Shown one piece after another: positions 35,798 to 45,446 of a DNA stretch of 64,000 bases; positions within the stretch are counted from its first letter, which is position 1, and each line of letters starts with the position of its first letter. The translations under genes and the position numbers were made by a program. The notes beneath the pieces were generated by a model. That model was not told the origin of the DNA, ran no database searches, and worked only from the letters and a program-made list of their open reading frames with translations. This DNA is from Falsochrobactrum ovis (GTDB lineage Bacteria; Pseudomonadota; Alphaproteobacteria; Rhizobiales; Rhizobiaceae), in assembly GCF_003259955.1 (NCBI RefSeq), contig NZ_QLMK01000002.1, forward strand, positions 1-64,000, given 5' to 3'.

Positions 35798-37873
35798 TCA
35801 ACGCCCCTCGCGATACCACATAGCAGCGAAAATAAAGAGCAGTGCCGCTAGAGCCAATAGGCCAGAAAATAACGGGACACGATTGATATTTTTCAATTGC
35901 GTGTCCGAGGTTTCACGCAGGCCAATCCAATCATTGCCGTTTGCGGGACGGTTGGCAGCAATTGCAACTAGGCTGGGCAGTTGAACCAAGCTGTCGGGTG
36001 TTGCGTGCACGCGATGAACTGATCCGCTGGTTGCTTCGGCTAAAGGCAGCAATCGGTCAATGGTCGAGATGCTATCAGCAAACTCTGGCGCATCTATAGG
36101 GCCAAGATGGGCCAGTGTTTCTAAATCGTCATTTTTAATACGAAAAATGCCTATCTCTTCGGTATTAAGCGTGCCAGTGAATAGGCCCGGCTGGTTTTGC
36201 ACGAGATCGATTTGCTCTGACTTGCCGGATGGCGTTGTTATGATAGCGACGCCCGGATTGTCGCCCATAGTTTGACGATGGATAGAAAGCGTACGGCCGC
36301 TGCTGCTTGCGGTTAGTGCTTCCTCTTCAAGTTCCGGCTCTTGCATTAGCCAATGTGCGATACGTCGATAAAGCGAGGCATAGGGGCCGCCGCCTTCAAA
36401 GCCTCGCGCCCAAAGCCAGCCTTGATCGGAAAGAAACATGCCGACGCGGCCTTTGCCGATACGATCAAGCACCAGAAGTGGTTTCCCATCAGCTCCGCTC
36501 ATCACGGTTTCGCCTTCTGGCGGGCCGATATCAATTGTTCGGAACCAGCGGCTCCAATGCGGCGGCTCTTGCGCGCTTCCATCGAGACCGCGGGTTACGG
36601 GATGGCGTTTGCCAAGCTCGGTCAAGCGCGGATAAAACGCCTTTTCTATCACTTGGCCTGTCGGCATCGCAGGTAAAGCACTATAAAGCGGCGTCCGGGC
36701 GATCGACATATGCCCCGCATATTCGGGCCCGGCTGCAATCAGCAGCGCACCGCCATTTTCCACATATTGCGCGATATAATCATAATAGAGCAGCGGTAGC
36801 ACATCGCGGTGCTGATAACGGTCTAGAATAATTAGGTCGAATTCGTTGACCTTGTCGACGAACAGTTCACGCGTGGGAAAAGCAATGAGGGAAAGCTCGT
36901 TGATCGGGGTGCCATCCTGTTTTTCTGGGGGGCGCAGAATGGTGAAGTGTACCAGATCCACAGCTGCATCGGATTTGAGCAGGTTACGCCATGTGCGCTC
37001 GCCATTATGCGGTTCGCCAGAAACAAGAAGTACCCTGAGATTTTCGCGAACGCCGTCGACAGTGGCAACGGCACGATTATTGGTATCGGTGACCTCACCG
37101 GGAAGAGCGGGGGTTGTTATCTCGATAATATTCACACCCGCACGTGGCAGCTGAATGAAAACCGGTGTTTCCTGTCCAATCCGGGCTTCTTCTTGCGTTA
37201 CGGTTTCTCCGTTCACGCGAATTTCGACGGGTGCGGGATTGCCCAAATCTTTGCCCTCATCAACCACTGTGAAGGACATTTCTAGTGGCTTGCCGCTAAT
37301 GCCGTAACGCGGCGCTTTATCAAAGCGAATGCGGCGGTCGAATTCGTCTGGATGGCCAGTTATGAGAGCGTGTAATGGCGCATCAAATCCCAGAGAATTT
37401 TGGTTCTCCGGAATATCATGCACCTGACCATCGGTAATCATAATTGCGCCTGCTATGCGCGATGGAGGCACATCAAGCAGCGCTCGCGCCATGGGCTCAA
37501 ACAGGCGCGTGGCATAGCCGTCATCGTTTTCGTTAGGGTGTCCGGCTTCTACGATACGTGTTTCAAATTGCGGCATCGTTGCAAGCTGCTCTTGTAGAGC
37601 TTTAAGGGCGGTGTCGGTATCTGTGCGACGGTTCCCCAAATCCTGACTTTGGCTGCGATCTACGATGAGGGCGACGACGCTTTTTAAGGGCTCGCGTTCT
37701 TCATGCACCACGACGGGGTTCATCAAAGCCAATGTTAATACTGCCGCGGCGAGAAGGCGAATGATCCCGCCGCGCATCCGCAACGCAATCGTTGCAAGAA
37801 TAAGAATGGCGAGGGGCGCCAGAATAGCAATCAGCCATGAAAGAGGGAGGAAGGGTTCGAATTCTATGTTCAT
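35798..37873 (-). CDS. Membrane protein of the MoxR/DUF58/DUF4159 operon, glutamine-amidotransferase-like
   Basis: A 691-residue protein, last of a four-gene operon. Two N-terminal helices (WLIAILAPLAILILATIAL and a second to about residue 50) lead to a von Willebrand-like region, ALIVDRSQSQDL and AGAIMITDGQVHD. The middle part, LLVSGEPHNGERTWRNLL and GGALLIAAGPEYAG, resembles a class I glutamine-amidotransferase fold without its catalytic triad. A C-terminal helix (LFSGLLALAALLFIFAAMW) closes the chain. The chain layout is like that of Bat aerotolerance proteins. Function unknown, probably cell-envelope integrity. Confidence 0.8.
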   Translation of the reverse strand: MNIEFEPFLPLSWLIAILAPLAILILATIALRMRGGIIRLLAAAVLTLALMNPVVVHEEREPLKSVVALIVDRSQSQDLGNRRTDTDTALKALQEQLATMPQFETRIVEAGHPNENDDGYATRLFEPMARALLDVPPSRIAGAIMITDGQVHDIPENQNSLGFDAPLHALITGHPDEFDRRIRFDKAPRYGISGKPLEMSFTVVDEGKDLGNPAPVEIRVNGETVTQEEARIGQETPVFIQLPRAGVNIIEITTPALPGEVTDTNNRAVATVDGVRENLRVLLVSGEPHNGERTWRNLLKSDAAVDLVHFTILRPPEKQDGTPINELSLIAFPTRELFVDKVNEFDLIILDRYQHRDVLPLLYYDYIAQYVENGGALLIAAGPEYAGHMSIARTPLYSALPAMPTGQVIEKAFYPRLTELGKRHPVTRGLDGSAQEPPHWSRWFRTIDIGPPEGETVMSGADGKPLLVLDRIGKGRVGMFLSDQGWLWARGFEGGGPYASLYRRIAHWLMQEPELEEEALTASSSGRTLSIHRQTMGDNPGVAIITTPSGKSEQIDLVQNQPGLFTGTLNTEEIGIFRIKNDDLETLAHLGPIDAPEFADSISTIDRLLPLAEATSGSVHRVHATPDSLVQLPSLVAIAANRPANGNDWIGLRETSDTQLKNINRVPLFSGLLALAALLFIFAAMWYREGR

Positions 37874-37881
37874 ATCCGTCC

Positions 37882-40743
37882 CTAATTTCCTAAACGCTCA
37901 AGAAGATCCGGAACATGAACCTGATCGGATTTATAATTGCCAGTGAGCATATACATCACGATGTTGACGCCGCCGCGAATGGCATAAATACGCTGCATTG
38001 GATCGTTAGGGATGGTGGGAAATAGCGGCATTCCTTGTTCATCAACAGCCCATGCGGCGGCCAGATCATTTGCCGTAATCATAATTGGAGACACACCGTC
38101 TCCGGTCCGCACGGGTCTATTCTGTGACGCTTCCGCTGGCGCAGAAGCCTCAACCCAAAGGGGGCTTCCCCGATAGCGCCCCGGAAAATCTGGCATGATG
38201 AAGAATGACTTCGTCAACACATGATCATCGGGCACAGGTTCGAGCGGTGGAACATTCATATTATTGAGTATGGCGCGCAAACGTTGGCTGGCGGCTGAGA
38301 CTGAAGCGTCAAGGCTGCTGCCCGCCTCAAACTGGTCGCGCGTGTCAAACAAAACTGTACCGCCCTGCTGCATATAGGCATCAACTTTGGCAATGGCTTC
38401 AGGGCTTGGCATGGGCGTATCTGGGTCGATGGGCCAATAGATCAGCGGATAAAAGGCGAGCTCATCGGAGGCTGGATCGACGCCAATCGGATCTCCCGGC
38501 TCAAGCGCCGTTTTGTCTATCAGCGCATAGCTCAACCCGCGCAGACCTGCTTGACTAATACGATCTGTTTCGCTGCTTCCGGTCAGAATATAGGCAAGAT
38601 GGGTTTGCGAAACAGCATTGATGATAGCATCATCTCCGGGTTTGCTGTCATCATGGATTTGCGGTTCTTGGGCATGGGCGCGGTCGATCCCGGCGGATTG
38701 CAGAAAAAGTGCAGCCATTGCCATCAGAATTGCCAGACTTGCAACGGTGGCACGTGATCTCAAGCGCCTGCGGAATGCACCGCGCAGCCAGAGCATGAGC
38801 AATGTATCAAGCGCAAGCAATATAGCGGCCAAGGCAAATAATGGGCCGCGCAAAGAAATGGACCGATCAGCATTATAAGAAGCTTGCATTATGCCCACTG
38901 AAAGGGCCGGCCGAACTATCGGCTGGAGCTTGATATTATTGCCTTCAAAAATGTTGAGTGCTTTCAGCCCGTCGTCGTTGCCGTAAAAACCGGGTGGTGT
39001 GTTGAGGCTAACTTCTGGCTGCTCTTGGTTTTCTACCATCAAAGGGCGCGCTTCCGGCGTGGGGGGAATGAGCTCGCCCGATGCTGAAAGCAGCTGGAAC
39101 GGGGGCAGCGAGACAGAGTTTTGATCGTTCTGGGCACCAGTGCGCTGGGAAAGTGAAACAATACGGCGCAACATTTCTACAAAAGAACCGGAGATCGGTA
39201 AGTTAGACCATGTCGCGTCAGGCGAACTGTGAAACAATATAATATTACCATGTCCCCTCCGTTCGCCCGTTATGAGAGGTGTTCCGTCTTGAAGCGTAGC
39301 ATAGGTTTTTTCATTCAAATCATAGGAGGGTTCAGCCAAAACCTGCCGCGTCACAGTTACGTCGTCAGGAATGGCAAGTCCTGCAAACGGGCCGGTGTCC
39401 GAAAATGAACGTAGCTTTTGCGGTTCGGACCAAGACAGCGTGCCTCCGAGCGCTCTTTCGCCTTTACGCAGACGGACAGGCAAAAGCGGATCGTTTTCGC
39501 TGGCACCGGCACTGGCACCAGCAAGGCGAGGCCCGGCAAAGCGTACCAAAGTTCCGCCTTCCTCTACCCAGCGTGAAAGCTGCTCTTCCACCGGCTGTGG
39601 CAATGTGCCGATATCCGCCAAAATCAAGACTGACGGCTTTGCGTTCAGCATTTCCGGCACTGTTTGCAAGAGATCAGCCGATCGTGTTTGGATCAGATTT
39701 GCATGGGGTGAGAGCGCGCGAGAAATATAATGCAACGGTGAGAGAAGGGGCTGCGCGAGGTCGCTTTCGCTCCCGGCCAGAAGGCCAACGGTGCGGCGCT
39801 CGGAGCCAGCATCAATCAGATGAGTGGCGGCGGCTTGCTCAACGCTATCTATGCGGATCACCCGGAAGTCATTGCGCAATTCTACGGGAAGGCTGAAGCG
39901 CGCAGTCGCTTGTGTGCTCCCAACAGCGAACGAGAGCGGGGCTTCGGCGATGCGCCGACCTTTGTCGTCATAGGCTGATGCGGTGAGCGTGCGCGCAGAG
40001 GTCATCGTTTCAGGACGAATGGCAACGGCTTCGAGATGATCGGCCTGATTATTTATGCCAGTCAGCGCAAAAATCTGTTCGAGATTGGCATCATACCACA
40101 AGACAGATGCAAGCTGCCCGCTTTCATCGAGTTGGGCGAAGGTTTGCGCATCGTGGGGCTGGGCTAATCCGTCACTCATAAATGCCAGACGAAGCTTTAT
40201 ATCTTCGGGCAAGCTAGAAGTGAGACGTTTAAATGCGGTCTGGCGAGTGACAGGAAGGGGGCGAGGTTTTAGAGCTTGCAAGCGTTCGAGCGCTTGCTTG
40301 CCATCATAGGGACCAATTTCGACATTGGCGGGTTCCGCTGTTCCGAGAATATAGATCTGGGACCGCGTGCTTTCGGCATCCGAAATGAGTTTTTCTGCCG
40401 CTTGCTGCCGTTGTTTCCAATCCTCAGCGGAAGCCCAGCCATTGTCGATAATGATAGCCAGTGGCTCATTGCCAGAAAAGGTCACGGAACTGGGATTCCA
40501 TACCGGTGCGGCGAGGGCTAGAATCACAAGTGCTGCAATGAGAAGACGGATAAGCGTCATCCACCACGGGCTTTTTGACGGCACTTCTTCGCGCCTGAAA
40601 ATCTGGGCCAGAATTTTCAGTGGCGGAAAAACTTCTTCTTGCGGGCGCGGTGGGGTCATGCGCAGCAACCACCAGATTACCGGTAGGGTAAGAAGGCCTA
40701 TAAGCAGCAGCGGTGAACCAAATGCGAGCGGGATCATATTCAT
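37882..40743 (-). CDS. BatA N-terminal and DUF4159 domain protein
   Basis: A 953-residue membrane protein. The first 85 residues match the BatA (aerotolerance) N-terminal module: two membrane helices around LLIGLLTLPVIWWLLRMTPPRPQEE and ending with LLIAALVILALAAPVWNP. A degenerate VWA-like domain follows (LAIIIDNGWASAEDWKQRQQAAEKLI in parts). Two membrane helices near 640-700 separate it from the C-terminal DUF4159 domain (HLAYILTGSSETDRISQAGLRGLSYALID, GGTVLFDTRDQF). It overlaps the DUF58 gene by 4 bp. Role unknown. Confidence 0.85.
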   Translation of the reverse strand: MNMIPLAFGSPLLLIGLLTLPVIWWLLRMTPPRPQEEVFPPLKILAQIFRREEVPSKSPWWMTLIRLLIAALVILALAAPVWNPSSVTFSGNEPLAIIIDNGWASAEDWKQRQQAAEKLISDAESTRSQIYILGTAEPANVEIGPYDGKQALERLQALKPRPLPVTRQTAFKRLTSSLPEDIKLRLAFMSDGLAQPHDAQTFAQLDESGQLASVLWYDANLEQIFALTGINNQADHLEAVAIRPETMTSARTLTASAYDDKGRRIAEAPLSFAVGSTQATARFSLPVELRNDFRVIRIDSVEQAAATHLIDAGSERRTVGLLAGSESDLAQPLLSPLHYISRALSPHANLIQTRSADLLQTVPEMLNAKPSVLILADIGTLPQPVEEQLSRWVEEGGTLVRFAGPRLAGASAGASENDPLLPVRLRKGERALGGTLSWSEPQKLRSFSDTGPFAGLAIPDDVTVTRQVLAEPSYDLNEKTYATLQDGTPLITGERRGHGNIILFHSSPDATWSNLPISGSFVEMLRRIVSLSQRTGAQNDQNSVSLPPFQLLSASGELIPPTPEARPLMVENQEQPEVSLNTPPGFYGNDDGLKALNIFEGNNIKLQPIVRPALSVGIMQASYNADRSISLRGPLFALAAILLALDTLLMLWLRGAFRRRLRSRATVASLAILMAMAALFLQSAGIDRAHAQEPQIHDDSKPGDDAIINAVSQTHLAYILTGSSETDRISQAGLRGLSYALIDKTALEPGDPIGVDPASDELAFYPLIYWPIDPDTPMPSPEAIAKVDAYMQQGGTVLFDTRDQFEAGSSLDASVSAASQRLRAILNNMNVPPLEPVPDDHVLTKSFFIMPDFPGRYRGSPLWVEASAPAEASQNRPVRTGDGVSPIMITANDLAAAWAVDEQGMPLFPTIPNDPMQRIYAIRGGVNIVMYMLTGNYKSDQVHVPDLLERLGN

Positions 40744-41648
40744 ATGCGTCCGCCTTCCTGGGAGGACGCGCTCAACGCATTATGCAAGCGTGATAATATT
40801 TCCGTGGTTGGTCTATCGGTGCGATGAACGGAATAAGTCCAGCCAAGCCGTTTGCAAAAATCTGATAAATGTTCGCGGCGGGCAAGGTAAAGACGGCGAT
40901 AATCTTCGGCATAGGTTTCTGCACGGCCAGCGAGAAGTGTCGCGCCCGTTTCGGGATCAAGGAATTCCGTACGGCCCGAATAGGGAAATGTTTCTTCGGC
41001 AGGATCGCAGATTTCTACCAAATGCGACCGAACACCGCGCCGGGCGAGATTATCAAGAAAGGCGGTTAATTCGTCGAATGGTTGCAGGAAGTCGGAAACG
41101 AGAACCACTTCCGAAAAGCGCCGCATATGTTGGATATCGGGCAGGGAATGGCTCGGCGTTTCATGCATTAGCGATCCTGCGAGGCGCTCAGCACCATTGC
41201 GTGCCGAAAAAGGCGGCAAAAGCGAGGGGAAGGCAATGCGTTCGCCAGAGCGCGAGAGAAGTTCGGCGAGCGCGAACATTAACACCAGCGCACGGGCTTC
41301 TTTGGAAACATCTGAGAGCTGTGAGCGATAGAGCATGGACGGAGAAAAATCGCACCATAACCAGACCGTATGCGCAGATTCCCATTCGCGGTCTCGCACA
41401 TAAGTATGATCGTCGCGGGCGGAACGCCGCCAATCGATATGAGAAAGGGGCTCGCCCTGCACATAAGGGCGAAATTGCCAAAAGTTTTCGCCCGGACCAC
41501 GCTTGCGGCGGCCATGCCAGCCATTCATTACCGTGTTGACGACGCGGCGCGCTTCAACCAGCAGATCGGGGATGCTTGATGCTCGCGCACGTGCGCGGGC
41601 TAACGCATCCCTGCGGTCTGAAGTCGAAACTTCCGCGCCGATAGTCAT
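40740..41648 (-). CDS. DUF58 domain protein
   Basis: A 302-residue soluble protein with the DUF58 hallmarks: GWHGRRKRGPGENFWQFRPYVQGEP(LSHIDWRRSARDD) with Arg/Asp pattern, TVWLWCDFSPSM (VWA MIDAS-like DxS), and LVSDFLQPFD. DUF58 proteins accompany MoxR ATPases and are thought to help MoxR insert metals or remodel partner complexes. Its start codon shares one base with the moxR stop (TAATG), so translation is coupled. Confidence 0.9.
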   Translation of the reverse strand: MTIGAEVSTSDRRDALARARARASSIPDLLVEARRVVNTVMNGWHGRRKRGPGENFWQFRPYVQGEPLSHIDWRRSARDDHTYVRDREWESAHTVWLWCDFSPSMLYRSQLSDVSKEARALVLMFALAELLSRSGERIAFPSLLPPFSARNGAERLAGSLMHETPSHSLPDIQHMRRFSEVVLVSDFLQPFDELTAFLDNLARRGVRSHLVEICDPAEETFPYSGRTEFLDPETGATLLAGRAETYAEDYRRLYLARREHLSDFCKRLGWTYSVHRTDRPTTEILSRLHNALSASSQEGGRI

Positions 41649-42655
41649 TAGATCGCACCTTTAACCAAATTCGCGATAACATCACGCACATGCATTCCAT
41701 CAGCTCGGGCTGCGAAGTTGAGCGCCATGCGATGTTGCAAGACCGGCTCGGCGAGAGCTTTCACATCATCAATAGAAGGCGCAAGCCGGCCATCATAAAG
41801 CGCACGCGCCCGGGCGCAGAGCATCAAGGCCTGACTGGCACGAGGACCGGGCCCCCAGGCAATATGTTTTTTGGCATGTTCATTGTCAGAATCGGGTCGT
41901 GCGGAACGTACCAGTTTGAGAATTGCATCCACCACGCTTTCAGAAACTGGCATACGCCGCACCAAAGCCTGCATTTTCTTAAGGCGCTCAGCGTCTAGAA
42001 CCGCTTCAGGCTTCACCTCTGAAAGGCCGGTCGTTTCGAGCAAAATGCGGCGTTCGGCTTCCAGCGCCGGATAAAGAATATCGATCTGCATCAAAAAGCG
42101 ATCAAGCTGGGCTTCGGGAAGAGGATAGGTGCCTTCCTGTTCCAAAGGGTTTTGCGTCGCAAGCACATGAAAAGGGCTAGGCAGATCATAGCGTTGTCCA
42201 GCAACAGTCACATGATATTCCTGCATAGACTGTAAAAGTGCTGATTGAGTGCGAGGCGACGCACGGTTAATTTCGTCGGCCATCAAAAGCTGGGCAAAAA
42301 TGGGCCCTTTAAGATAGCGAAAGGAGCGTCGCCCGTCGGCATCTTGCTCCATGACTTCCGAGCCGATAATATCCGATGGCATTAGGTCTGGAGTGAACTG
42401 CACGCGCTGGCCCGAAAGGCCGAGCACGATGCCTAGCGTTTCAACAAGCTTGGTCTTAGCAAGGCCCGGCACGCCGACAAGGAGCGCGTGCCCACCAGCC
42501 AAAATTGCAACGAGTGTGCGTTCAATGACGCTTTCTTGTCCAAAGATGACGGTATCGACACTTTCCTTGATCCGAGCGATATCAGCGAGTGCCCGTTCGG
42601 CTTGCGCGATTATCTCGTTAGAATTGGCGGTTTCAGGCGTGACAACAACGCTCAT
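41648..42655 (-). CDS. MoxR-family AAA+ ATPase
   Basis: A 335-residue AAA+ chaperone. Walker A is GVPGLAKTK near 60, Walker B LLMADEINR, with sensor 1 in HVLATQNPLEQEGTYPLPEAQLDRF and a sensor 2 region near PGPRASQALML. It is first in the four-gene operon moxR-DUF58-DUF4159-VWA-like. AGG precedes the start. MoxR ATPases load metal cofactors or act as chaperones for VWA-domain proteins; client here unknown. Confidence 0.93.
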   Translation of the reverse strand: MSVVVTPETANSNEIIAQAERALADIARIKESVDTVIFGQESVIERTLVAILAGGHALLVGVPGLAKTKLVETLGIVLGLSGQRVQFTPDLMPSDIIGSEVMEQDADGRRSFRYLKGPIFAQLLMADEINRASPRTQSALLQSMQEYHVTVAGQRYDLPSPFHVLATQNPLEQEGTYPLPEAQLDRFLMQIDILYPALEAERRILLETTGLSEVKPEAVLDAERLKKMQALVRRMPVSESVVDAILKLVRSARPDSDNEHAKKHIAWGPGPRASQALMLCARARALYDGRLAPSIDDVKALAEPVLQHRMALNFAARADGMHVRDVIANLVKGAI

Positions 42656-42788
42656 AAGGACCTCGCAATGTTCTCCGACCCCTGCATATTACAGGTAAAT
42701 CGCTCTATAATGCTGACAAGCGATGAAACGGTGACTATTTCATGACTTAAGACATTTTATCCCGTTCAAACAGGAATAGCCGAGTCGG

Positions 42789-43454
42789 ATGACAAAAAGC
42801 ACCCCTAACGGCGAGCAAATGCCGCACACTTCATTACCTGCTATAGAAGAATCGGGCGGAGTTGAAGCTCTCATTGCCCGCGCTCATGCGGATGCACAGG
42901 GCGGGCCTGCCACTAAAGAACGCGGTATTCCACCCGTTGAGCAGTGGAATCCTGAGTTCTGCGGCGATCTTGATATGGAAATCCGTGCTGATGGAACATG
43001 GTTCTATATGGGCACGCCGATCGGGCGGCCGCAGCTTGTGCGGTTATTCTCTACGGTTTTACGCAAGGATGAAGACGGCAAGACCTATCTGGTTACACCG
43101 GTCGAAAAGATTGGCATCCGGGTTGAAGATGCCCATTTCATCGCCGTTGAAATGCAGATATCCGGAACGGGTGAAAGTCAGGTTCTAACCTTTCGCACCA
43201 ATGTGGGCGATGTGGTGGAAGCGGGGAGAGATCATCCATTACGCTTTGTGGTCGAAGAGGAGAGCGGCGGGTTAAAACCTTATATTCTGGTGCGTGGACG
43301 GTTGGAAGCGCTGCTGACACGATCTGTAACTTATGAGCTGGTAGCGCTGGGCGAGGAAGTCGAGGTCGAGGGAGTAACTATGTTTGCAATTCGTTCAGGC
43401 GGTGAGACATTCCCCGTCATGCGGGCTGACGAATTGGAGAAATCCATTCGATGA
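42789..43454 (+). CDS. DUF1285 domain protein
   Basis: A 221-residue protein matching DUF1285: GIPPVEQWNPEFCGDLDMEIRADGTWFYMG and IGRPQLVRLFSTVLRKDEDGKTYLVTPVEK (seen in parts). A structure of a relative is known to form a two-domain beta fold, but its function is not. It is divergent from moxR and overlaps the next gene by 4 bp (ATGA). First gene of the three-gene operon DUF1285-Nudix-cca. Confidence 0.9.
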   Translation: MTKSTPNGEQMPHTSLPAIEESGGVEALIARAHADAQGGPATKERGIPPVEQWNPEFCGDLDMEIRADGTWFYMGTPIGRPQLVRLFSTVLRKDEDGKTYLVTPVEKIGIRVEDAHFIAVEMQISGTGESQVLTFRTNVGDVVEAGRDHPLRFVVEEESGGLKPYILVRGRLEALLTRSVTYELVALGEEVEVEGVTMFAIRSGGETFPVMRADELEKSIR

Positions 43455-44089
43455 CGGTGTGGACGTCCCAACGTTTCCCGGAATATTCAGCGGGTGATTT
43501 TATCGAAAGGGTACGCAATTGGCAGCCCGATGAAAATGAGCTGACTGGCGATCATTTACTTAATCCAACCTTCACGCAAACTATGGTCACGGCAAAAATG
43601 CGTGATGCTGCCGTGTTAGTGCCGGTGGTGGATCGGGGATCTGAGGCGACGCTGCTGCTGACGAAGCGCAGTGATAGGTTGCGTCAGCATTCGGGGCAGA
43701 TTGCTTTTCCTGGTGGCGCGATTGATAGGGAAGATGGAACCGCCGAACATGCGGCCTTACGGGAGGCGAGGGAGGAAATCGGACTTGCTTCCAATAAGGC
43801 AGAGATTGTTGGGAATTTGCCGCGTTATTTAACCGGTAGCGGGTTTTCTATTACTCCGGTGCTGGCCGTGGTAAACACGCCGTTTGAAGTCTATCCTAAT
43901 CCGGATGAGGTTGCAGATATATTCGAAGTGCCACTGTCTTTCTTAATGGACCCGGCCAACCACCGGCGTGAAAGCAGGGTCTTTAATGGCAAAGAACGCT
44001 TTTATTACGCCATGCCATATCAAGAACGACGCATCTGGGGTATCACTGCCGGAATTATTCGCGGACTTTATGAAAGGCTCTATCGTTGA
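43451..44089 (+). CDS. Nudix CoA pyrophosphatase
   Basis: A 212-residue NudL-type hydrolase. The CoA motif LLTKRSDRLRQHSGQIAFPGG precedes the Nudix box GGAIDREDGTAEHAALREAREEIGL, which keeps all catalytic Glu residues. It splits CoA into 4'-phosphopantetheine and adenosine bisphosphate. Overlaps both neighbours by 4 bp (ATGA, TTGA), so the operon is tightly coupled. Confidence 0.92.
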   Translation: MTVWTSQRFPEYSAGDFIERVRNWQPDENELTGDHLLNPTFTQTMVTAKMRDAAVLVPVVDRGSEATLLLTKRSDRLRQHSGQIAFPGGAIDREDGTAEHAALREAREEIGLASNKAEIVGNLPRYLTGSGFSITPVLAVVNTPFEVYPNPDEVADIFEVPLSFLMDPANHRRESRVFNGKERFYYAMPYQERRIWGITAGIIRGLYERLYR

Positions 44090-45348
44090 GCGATATAGTG
44101 AATATTTCTGACAAGGCTGAATGGCTGAAATCGCCGCCATTGCGGGCACTTTTTGATGCGCTAAACCGTGACGGGGGCGAGGCCCGCGTTGTTGGGGGCG
44201 CGGTTCGCAATAGTTTGCTTGGCACAAGGGTCAGCGATGTCGATCTTGCCACCACGCATCTGCCTCAGGACACGATGCGTCTCGTGAAGGATGCGGGTTT
44301 CAAACCGGTGCCGACCGGCATTGAGCATGGCACGGTGACGGTCGTCGTGCAGGGGCGGCCTTTTGAGGTGACGACCTTGCGCACGGACATAGAAACCAAT
44401 GGTCGCCATGCTAAGGTCGTTTTTGGTACGGATTGGCAAAAAGATGCCGAGCGGCGCGATTTCACTATCAATGCGCTTTATGCAAAGGCCGATGGGACGA
44501 TTGTCGATCACGTTGGCGGGCTTGCCGATATTGAAACGCGCACATTGCGTTTTATCGGGGATGCGGAAGCGCGTATCCGGGAAGATTATCTGAGAATTCT
44601 GCGTTTTTTTCGTTTCTTTGCGTGGTACGGCTCAGGCCGACCGGAAGCGGATGGATTGCGCGCCAGCGCTCGTCTTAAAGATGGCTTGAACCAGCTTTCT
44701 GCCGAACGGGTATGGGTGGAGCTTAAAAAACTTCTTTCTGCTTCCGATCCCTCCCGCGCACTTTTATGGATGCGTCAATCCGGGGTACTTTCGGTAATAC
44801 TGCCAGAAAGTGAAAAATGGGGCATTGATGCAATTCATTCTTTGGTCAGAACCGAACAGGAATTGGATTGGCCTACAGATGCCTTGCTTCGGCTTGAAAG
44901 CATGGTTCCGCCCGATGCTGCGCGGGTATCTGAAATGGGCAAGCGGCTCAAAATGTCGAATGCCGAAAGGGCGCGGCTTGAAGCATGGGCGCGTCAAGAC
45001 GTTGTTAAATCCGAGCTCTCCGAATATGCGCTTAAGAAATTGCTTTATCGAAGCAGCAAACAGGCCGTATTGGACCGAGTAATGCTGGGCTATGCTGCGG
45101 CGCGGGGCGAGGCAGCGATGAATGATGAGGCCATGATCAAAGTGGGTGCATTTTCACGTCTGCTTGAAACGGCGCAAAATTATGAAGCACCTCTATTTCC
45201 GGTGACGGGTGCAGATCTTCTTACTATGGGTATTGAAAAGGGCCCCAAACTGGGCAAGATTTTGAAAGAACTTGAGGCCATTTGGATCGAGTCAAATTTT
45301 AGTCTCGACAAAGAGGAGCTTCTAGCGAAAATCAATCGTGATCACTGA
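44086..45348 (+). CDS. cca: CCA tRNA nucleotidyltransferase
   Basis: A 420-residue class II nucleotidyltransferase. It begins with TTG, overlapping the upstream stop (TTGA). The head shows VVGGAVRNSLLGTRVSDVDLATT, with the catalytic DxD, followed by ERRDFTINALY and REDYLRILRFFRF (neck). Family members in rhizobia of about 415-420 residues act as CCA-adding enzymes that repair or build tRNA 3' ends. The tRNA-Met in this window encodes its own CCA, so at least that tRNA only needs repair. Confidence 0.94.
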   Translation: MSDIVNISDKAEWLKSPPLRALFDALNRDGGEARVVGGAVRNSLLGTRVSDVDLATTHLPQDTMRLVKDAGFKPVPTGIEHGTVTVVVQGRPFEVTTLRTDIETNGRHAKVVFGTDWQKDAERRDFTINALYAKADGTIVDHVGGLADIETRTLRFIGDAEARIREDYLRILRFFRFFAWYGSGRPEADGLRASARLKDGLNQLSAERVWVELKKLLSASDPSRALLWMRQSGVLSVILPESEKWGIDAIHSLVRTEQELDWPTDALLRLESMVPPDAARVSEMGKRLKMSNAERARLEAWARQDVVKSELSEYALKKLLYRSSKQAVLDRVMLGYAAARGEAAMNDEAMIKVGAFSRLLETAQNYEAPLFPVTGADLLTMGIEKGPKLGKILKELEAIWIESNFSLDKEELLAKINRDH

Positions 45349-45446
45349 TTTTGCGGGATGACGATTTTTGTAACCGGTTTGTTTTCCAACTAATCTCATT
45401 CAAAATGAGGGGAACAACCCTAAATACTATTATTGGAAGATTATAA

